A stretch of 10,739 bases of DNA, taken from positions 1 to 10,739 of the forward strand of contig JAICQI010000127.1 in the NCBI GenBank assembly GCA_025937955.1. The letters are read 5' to 3'. The first letter of the stretch is position 1. Each line of letters starts with the position of its first letter. Source of the stretch: Pyrinomonadaceae bacterium (GTDB taxonomy: Bacteria; Acidobacteriota; Blastocatellia; Pyrinomonadales; Pyrinomonadaceae). The notes beneath the pieces were generated by a model. The model was not told the origin of the DNA. It saw nothing but the letters and a program-made list of their open reading frames with translations, and ran no database searches. Below, in pieces: positions 6,479 to 10,739 of the stretch. Both the position numbers and the translations under genes were made by a program.

Positions 6479-7933
6479 GTGGCTCGTCCTCGTTTCACTA
6501 ACAAGAGCGCTCTCTTCCTGATTGCGTCAGCCGTAGCTTTGCTGGCCACCTATCTGTTTTGGTCTTTGGCCGGCGACGTCAAGGCGCTCCTCGAACACCG
6601 GATGGGAATGGGGGCTAACCCATCTGCCTCGGCGGATACGATAGTCAACGTCATCAAACTGCTTTTGGTGGGAATCGTCGGATATCTCTTTGTCCGCGCC
6701 CTCAACTCAATCTTCTTCGGGCTCGCTTTCTGGCTCAAACGAATCGACGCACCTACACTGATTCGAAACATCTTCACCATCGTCGCCTTTACGATCCTGT
6801 TTTTGATTGCCTTCACGTTTATCTTTCCGGACGTAAATCTCGGCGCCCTGTTCACCACCTCGGCAATCTTTGGCGTCATTCTGGGTCTGGCATTGCAAGA
6901 TACACTCGGGAACTTTTTCGCGGGCATCTCCTTGCAGGCGGACCGTCCCTTTCAGGTAGGCGACGTCATCACCGTGGGCGCGCAGAGACACACGGGAGTA
7001 GTCGAAGAGATTAGCTGGCGGGCCCTCAAGATTCGGACGTTCACGAATCACGTGGTGCTAATAGCCAACAGTAACGCCGCGAAAGAGCCGATCGAGGTCT
7101 GTCCGCGCGAAAACCTTAATGCCCGACTCGTATTTTTCAACACTCTTTACACTGCCTCGCCTGCGAAAACTATTCACGTGGTTCGCGAGGCTGTGCGCGA
7201 AGCCGACAACGTCTCCGAGAAGATTACTCCGATAGTTCGGATCAGAAATTTGGGCGACAACGGCGTCGATTACGAAGTGAAGTACTGGCTCAACGACTAC
7301 GCCAAATACAACGACACGGATGCCCTGATCCGCCAGCGAATCTGGTACGCGTTCCGCCGTGCGGGACTCAACTTCGCTTTCCCGACTCGGACACTTCACA
7401 TCGAGCGTCACTACGGCGCGGCGGTGCGAGACGGAGACGGCAGCGCGATTGCCGAGCGACTCTCCGCGGTCGATATCTTTGCGCCGTTATCTGCCGACGA
7501 GACCACGATGCTGGCCCAGGCGGCAGTGAGCCACGTCTTTGCACCTGGTGAGACAGTGATCCGTGCGGGTGATCCCGGTTCCTCGATGTTCGTCGTGCAT
7601 AAAGGAAGGGTGCGGGTCCAGGTGAGCGAGAACGGCCGTTCGCGCACCGTGGCCACGCTCAATGAAGGTGACTTCTTCGGCGAAATGGCGTTGTTTACCG
7701 GCGAACCCCGGACCGCGAACGTGCTTGCGCTCGAGGAAACGGAGGTGCTGGAGATCGGTCATGCGGCAATGAAGCGAGTCTTCGACACGAATCCGGACCT
7801 GGTCGAATCCTTGAGCTTCATCATGGCGGAACGCCGCCAGGGGCTCGCCTCGCAATCCGATGCCACTGATACCGGTGCCCATTCCGCCGGCATCCTCTCC
7901 GCCATCAAGCGCTTCTTCGGCCTGTCTCAATAA
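6479..7933 (+). CDS. MscS-type channel with C-terminal cyclic-nucleotide-binding domain (bCNG-like)
   Basis: This 484-residue inner-membrane protein has hydrophobic segments at about 10-30, 54-76 and 92-116, then the MscS pore helix (about 120-150) and the MscS signature GLALQDTLGNFFAGISLQ (136-153) followed by the beta-domain entry QVGDVITV. The vestibule domain runs to about 310. A cyclic-nucleotide-binding domain follows (about 330-445). Its phosphate-binding cassette FGEMALFTGEPRTA (400-413) keeps the Gly-Glu and Arg411 that contact the cyclic phosphate, so cAMP or cGMP binding is plausible. This is the layout of the bCNG family, in which ligand rather than tension controls opening. The start is GTG 6479; in frame, a TAA at 6458 excludes anything earlier, and there is no clear Shine-Dalgarno. 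It has no cyclase neighbour here and is followed by a REPIN. Architecture is firm; ligand and ion are not known. Confidence 0.92.
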   Translation: MARPRFTNKSALFLIASAVALLATYLFWSLAGDVKALLEHRMGMGANPSASADTIVNVIKLLLVGIVGYLFVRALNSIFFGLAFWLKRIDAPTLIRNIFTIVAFTILFLIAFTFIFPDVNLGALFTTSAIFGVILGLALQDTLGNFFAGISLQADRPFQVGDVITVGAQRHTGVVEEISWRALKIRTFTNHVVLIANSNAAKEPIEVCPRENLNARLVFFNTLYTASPAKTIHVVREAVREADNVSEKITPIVRIRNLGDNGVDYEVKYWLNDYAKYNDTDALIRQRIWYAFRRAGLNFAFPTRTLHIERHYGAAVRDGDGSAIAERLSAVDIFAPLSADETTMLAQAAVSHVFAPGETVIRAGDPGSSMFVVHKGRVRVQVSENGRSRTVATLNEGDFFGEMALFTGEPRTANVLALEETEVLEIGHAAMKRVFDTNPDLVESLSFIMAERRQGLASQSDATDTGAHSAGILSAIKRFFGLSQ

Positions 7934-7946
7934 ATATTTAAGGACA

Positions 7947-8026
7947 TTTGTAGGGGTGGCCCTCCATGGCCACCCCAGTCTAAGCTCATTCCACGCTGGG
8001 GCAGCCACGGAGGCCACCCCTACAAA
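7947..8026. repeat. REPIN copy 3, between the MscS-cNMP gene and the hsp20 promoter
   Basis: TTTGTAGGGG to CCCCTACAAA, 80 bp with flanks. The left arm is 7949-7976 (contains GGTGGCCCTCC) and the right arm 7998-8024 (contains CACGGAGGCC). The spacer differs from those of copies 1 and 2, while the arms and the 76-bp TGTAG-to-CTACA length are kept. It begins 14 bp after the MscS stop and ends 29 bp before the hsp20 -35 box, so it separates the two transcription units. Confidence 0.9.
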
Positions 8027-8055
8027 AACGGCCATTTCTTAACTATATTCAGGAC

Positions 8056-8084
8056 TTGACAGTTCGGCACTCAACCTTTATTAT
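8056..8084 (+). promoter_or_regulatory. Sigma70-type promoter of hsp20
   Basis: A perfect TTGACA (8056-8061), a 17-bp spacer and TATTAT (8079-8084) give a near-consensus housekeeping promoter, with transcription expected to start near 8091 and a leader of about 70 nt. I see no sigma32-like CCCCAT box and no complete CIRCE operator, so control by a repressor or at the RNA level is more likely than an alternative sigma factor. Confidence 0.8.
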
Positions 8085-8093
8085 GACGCCACG

Positions 8094-8128
8094 CTCAGCT
8101 AATCATGTGGACAACACTTCGGGCTGAG
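8094..8128 (+). promoter_or_regulatory. Inverted repeat in the hsp20 leader (possible operator or RNA hairpin)
   Basis: CTCAGC (8094-8099) and GCTGAG (8123-8128) are perfect complements, with an inner GTG/CAC pair (8107-8109 with 8115-8117). It lies at or just after the expected transcription start. It could be a repressor site or a 5' hairpin. It does not cover the Shine-Dalgarno, so a simple thermometer that hides the ribosome site is not shown. Confidence 0.35.
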
Positions 8129-8147
8129 AGAAACAACAAGGAATATC

Positions 8148-8155
8148 AGGAGGAG
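8148..8155 (+). promoter_or_regulatory. Strong Shine-Dalgarno of hsp20
   Basis: AGGAGGAG ends 7 nt before ATG 8163. It is by far the best ribosome-binding site in the window, in keeping with high output of a small heat-shock protein. Confidence 0.8.
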
Positions 8156-8162
8156 AAATCCC

Positions 8163-8684
8163 ATGACTATTGTTCGCTATGACCCTTTCCGCGACCTGCG
8201 GACCTTACAGGAAGAAGTGAATCGCTTGTTCTCTACTAATCTAACCCGTGCCTTCCCCGATGAGGGCATCGGCCGTGGCGCCTGGGCGCCCAGCGTAGAT
8301 ATCTATGAGAACAAGGACCAAATCGTGCTCGAGGCCGAGCTGCCTGGAATGAAACAGGAAGACTTCGATCTCTCGATCGAGAACAATGTCATTACCCTGC
8401 GGGGTGAGCGAAAGTTTGAAAAGACGGAAGAGACGGATAATTACCATCGCGTGGAGCGCTCCTATGGCACCTTCACTCGTTCTTTCACTCTGCCGCAGAC
8501 GGTTTCCGCAGAGGGAGCAACCGCCGAATACAACAACGGCGTCTTGCGCGTGACGTTGCCGAAACGAGAAGAGACCAAGTCCCGGCGCATTCAGGTGACC
8601 GGAACAGGCGCCGGCACCTCGCAGAAGACAATCGAAACCACAGCCGAAACCAGTAAAGCAAAAGAAGCCACTGGCGGGCGGTAA
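8163..8684 (+). CDS. Small heat-shock protein, Hsp20/alpha-crystallin family
   Basis: This 173-residue ATP-independent holdase binds unfolding proteins in the cytoplasm and keeps them ready for refolding by ClpB and DnaK. The N-terminal arm (1-40) starts IVRYDPFRDLRTLQEEVNRLF, typical of class-A-like bacterial Hsp20. The alpha-crystallin domain spans about 42-140, with WAPSVDIYE (41-49), ELPGMKQEDFDLSIENN (59-75) and the hallmark GVLRVTLPK (126-134). IQV at 143-145 is the I-x-I/V anchor used for oligomer assembly. An unusually long Thr/Ser/Lys-rich tail (about 146-173) follows and is probably disordered. It has its own sigma70 promoter and strong Shine-Dalgarno, and it lies just upstream of clpB, a common stress module. 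Confidence in the family is very high. Confidence 0.96.
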   Translation: MTIVRYDPFRDLRTLQEEVNRLFSTNLTRAFPDEGIGRGAWAPSVDIYENKDQIVLEAELPGMKQEDFDLSIENNVITLRGERKFEKTEETDNYHRVERSYGTFTRSFTLPQTVSAEGATAEYNNGVLRVTLPKREETKSRRIQVTGTGAGTSQKTIETTAETSKAKEATGGR

Positions 8685-8708
8685 GCTTTTCTGGGTCGGT
8701 AAAATGCG

Positions 8709-8760
8709 AGCGGGCTCGTCGTAGTTTGGGATACGAATACCGAGCCCGCTGTATATTTTT
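8709..8760 (+). terminator. Bulged-hairpin intrinsic terminator between hsp20 and clpB
   Basis: AGCGGGCTCG (8709-8718) pairs perfectly with CGAGCCCGCT (8741-8750). An inner TCGTA (8719-8723)/TACGA (8732-8736) stem continues it, leaving a 4-nt bulge and an 8-nt loop. The following tract GTATATTTTT (8751-8760) is T-rich but interrupted close to the stem. This suggests termination after hsp20 with partial read-through into clpB. Confidence 0.8.
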
Positions 8761-8786
8761 AGAGTCAGTATCGGGTAGTAACTAAG

Positions 8787-10739
8787 ATGGTAGATCTAGA
8801 AAGATATACAGAAGCAGGCGAGAAAGCAGTTAGAGCTGCAATCTCGTTCGCACAAGAACGACAGCACCCGGAAGTAGAGCCGGAGCACCTTCTCTTGCCG
8901 TTGCTGACGGATCCTGAAGGCAGCGTTGGACCTCTGCTGAACAAGCTCAGGGTGAATGTGCAACCCATTGTGTCGGAGCTATCAGCTGTCCTTGCCGCTT
9001 ATCCAAAAGTACAAGGCGGACAACTGGGCTACAGCTCACGTACGAATCGAGTCTTTGCGGATGCCGACAAGCTCGCGAAAGAGATGGGAGATCAGTACAT
9101 CTCCACCGAGCATCTTCTGATCGCCATCACGGGCGAAAAAGAAGAAAAGAAAAATACCGCTTCGCAGATTCTGAAAAAGCACGGAGCGAAACATGATGCT
9201 CTCGTGAAGGCACTCAAAGAGGGCCGTATTTCACCAATCACAGATCGGAATGCTGAAGCTAACTTTCGCGCTCTCGAAAAGTACGCTAAAAACCTGACCC
9301 AGTTGGCCAGCGAAGGAAAGCTCGATCCGGTTATTGGCCGCGATGAAGAGATCCGGCGAACGATTCAGGTGCTTTCCCGGCGCACGAAAAACAATCCCGT
9401 GTTAATTGGAGAACCCGGCGTTGGCAAGACGGCCATCGTCGAGGGCCTGGCCCAACGTATATATAAAGGTGACGTCCCTGACACGCTAAAGAACAAAACA
9501 CTGGTCGCCCTGGATCTCGGCGCCATGCTTGCGGGCGCAAAGTATCGTGGAGAGTTTGAAGATCGACTGAAAGCAGTTTTGAAGGAGATTACGAGCGCGC
9601 AGGGCAACATAATTCTTTTCATTGATGAGCTTCACACTCTGGTGGGAGCAGGCGCGGCGGAGGGAGCGATTGATGCGTCCAACATGCTGAAGCCGCCTCT
9701 ATCTCGTGGTGAGTTGCGCTGCGTGGGCGCGACGACTTTGAACGAATACAAAAAGTACATCGAAAAGGATGCAGCACTGGAACGCCGTTTTCAGCCGATT
9801 CTCGTGGTCGAGCCTACTGTAGAAGACACCATTGGAATTCTGCGCGGACTGAAAGAACGTTACCAGAGCCATCACAACGTAGTCATCAAAGACTCGGCGA
9901 TTGTTGCTGCCGCGACCTTATCCAATCGCTACATCACCGATCGATTTCTGCCTGACAAGGCAATCGATCTTATCGACGAAGCTGCGAGTCGCCTGGCAAC
10001 TGAAAATCAGAGCGTGCCTGAAGAGATAGACCGTCTCGAACGTCGTCGAATCCAGTTAAAGACGATCGAAGAGCAATTGGCTGATGAAACTGATCCGGCA
10101 GCAATCAAGGAACGCGACGCGGCTCGCACTGAGACACAGCAGATCGAGCGCAGCTTACAAGATCTAAAACATCAGTGGCAGATGGAGAAGGCTGGACTCG
10201 GCGACGTAGCTAAACTGCGCGACGAAGTTCATCGACTCGAACATGAAAGGGACACACGCTTCAATCAAATCCTGTCGGCACAAAAAGACGGCCGGGTTCT
10301 TGATGAGAAGGATTATCAGAAACTGGCCGATCTCGATAAACAAATTGAGGCCCTGACGAACCAGCTTAACTCGACCGAGCAGGCTGACAGGAAACCCCTA
10401 TTGAAGAATGACGTTGACGCCGAAGAAATTGCGGAGGTCGTTGCTCGCTGGACCGGCGTCCCTGTTTCGCGAATGCTCGAAGGCGAGATGCAGAAGCTGG
10501 TGACGATGGAAGAGCGCATGGGCCAGCGCGTCATCGGACAGGAAGAAGCACTGGCCGCAGTTTCAAACGCCGTCAGACGTGCGCGTGCCGGTTTGCAGGA
10601 CCCGAATCGTCCCATAGGCTCGTTTATCTTTCTTGGTCCAACCGGTGTCGGTAAGACTGAAACTGCTCGTGCGCTCGCGGAGTTTTTGTTCGACGACGAG
10701 AAATCGATGGTCAGGCTCGACATGTCGGAATACATGGAG
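8787..10739 (+). CDS. clpB: ATP-dependent disaggregase ClpB (3' end cut by the window)
   Basis: The frame stays open for 651 codons to the last base, so this is the first three quarters of a protein usually near 860-880 residues. ClpB is a cytoplasmic AAA+ hexamer that threads aggregated proteins through its pore together with DnaK. Visible parts are the N-terminal domain (about 1-145, two Clp-N repeats), NBD1 with Walker A GEPGVGKT (208-215), pore-loop KYRGEFE (252-258), Walker B ILFIDE (276-281) and LERRF (331-335), a coiled-coil M-domain (about 400-540) that separates ClpB from ClpA and most other Clp ATPases, the linker ARWTGVPVSRM (553-563), and NBD2 Walker A GPTGVGKT (617-624). No damage is seen. 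ATG 8787 gives the family N-terminus but has no Shine-Dalgarno, and the hsp20 terminator ends only 26 bp upstream with no clear promoter between them. Confidence 0.96.
   Translation, partial: MVDLERYTEAGEKAVRAAISFAQERQHPEVEPEHLLLPLLTDPEGSVGPLLNKLRVNVQPIVSELSAVLAAYPKVQGGQLGYSSRTNRVFADADKLAKEMGDQYISTEHLLIAITGEKEEKKNTASQILKKHGAKHDALVKALKEGRISPITDRNAEANFRALEKYAKNLTQLASEGKLDPVIGRDEEIRRTIQVLSRRTKNNPVLIGEPGVGKTAIVEGLAQRIYKGDVPDTLKNKTLVALDLGAMLAGAKYRGEFEDRLKAVLKEITSAQGNIILFIDELHTLVGAGAAEGAIDASNMLKPPLSRGELRCVGATTLNEYKKYIEKDAALERRFQPILVVEPTVEDTIGILRGLKERYQSHHNVVIKDSAIVAAATLSNRYITDRFLPDKAIDLIDEAASRLATENQSVPEEIDRLERRRIQLKTIEEQLADETDPAAIKERDAARTETQQIERSLQDLKHQWQMEKAGLGDVAKLRDEVHRLEHERDTRFNQILSAQKDGRVLDEKDYQKLADLDKQIEALTNQLNSTEQADRKPLLKNDVDAEEIAEVVARWTGVPVSRMLEGEMQKLVTMEERMGQRVIGQEEALAAVSNAVRRARAGLQDPNRPIGSFIFLGPTGVGKTETARALAEFLFDDEKSMVRLDMSEYME

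Noticed and set aside
6465..6520. ATG at 6465 as start of the MscS-cNMP gene
   Set aside because: It is in a different frame and reaches a stop after 18 codons. The GTG at 6479 opens the frame with the membrane segments. A single-base error here cannot be excluded.
2415..8026. CRISPR array formed by the palindromic repeats
   Set aside because: Copies are kilobases apart, arranged as inverted pairs, and not regularly spaced with short spacers; no cas genes are present.
8063..8102. Possible CIRCE operator (CGGCACTC ... CAGCTAA) near the hsp20 promoter
   Set aside because: CIRCE needs TTAGCACTC-N9-GAGTGCTAA. The left half is imperfect, the right half does not match, and the gap is about twice the required length.
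9331..10735. Minus-strand open frames across clpB and elsewhere
   Set aside because: They show no recognisable domains and lie opposite strongly conserved genes; they are reading-frame shadows.

Overview
This is an ordinary chromosomal stretch of a moderately GC-rich Gram-negative bacterium. The gene content suggests a soil-type Acidobacteriota or a neighbouring phylum: a TonB-C protein with a signal peptide, a secreted S41 peptidase, a soluble MgtE-like sensor beside an NRAMP-type transporter, and GTAG-type palindromic repeats. The phylum is inferred, since no marker gene fixes it. All seven genes read on the + strand. I see no phage, CRISPR, tRNA or rRNA.

Layout. (1) 1-142: a C/G-rich remnant of a palindromic repeat and a short leader. 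(2) 143-3710: a tight three-gene run of an HD-domain phosphohydrolase (COG1078 type), a periplasmic TonB-C protein overlapping it by 68 bp, and an exported S41 peptidase 3 bp further on. (3) 3808-6409: a soluble PRC/MgtE_N/CBS protein followed by an NRAMP-like metal transporter. (4) 6479-7933: an MscS channel fused to a cyclic-nucleotide-binding domain. (5) 8056-10739: a heat-shock module with a consensus sigma70 promoter, a small heat-shock protein (Hsp20), a bulged hairpin terminator, and clpB cut off by the window edge.

Two families of short dispersed repeats run through the window. The first consists of about 76-bp inverted pairs of a 27-nt unit beginning TGTAGGGG, with the architecture of REPINs (REP doublets mobilised by RAYT transposases). 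Three clear copies and one degraded copy are present. One copy is translated in frame just behind the signal peptide of the S41 peptidase, and another supplies the stop codon of the same gene. The second family consists of three-unit degenerate repeats whose units end in GTG and whose last unit ends in GTGGCT. One lies after the MgtE-like gene and one after the transporter gene.

Functionally, the most coherent system is the divalent-metal pair: a Mg2+-sensor module of MgtE type without a membrane channel sits next to an NRAMP-like permease whose metal-site motifs depart from canonical NRAMP in a way that fits Mg2+ better than Fe/Mn. The Hsp20-ClpB pair is a standard holdase-disaggregase module.
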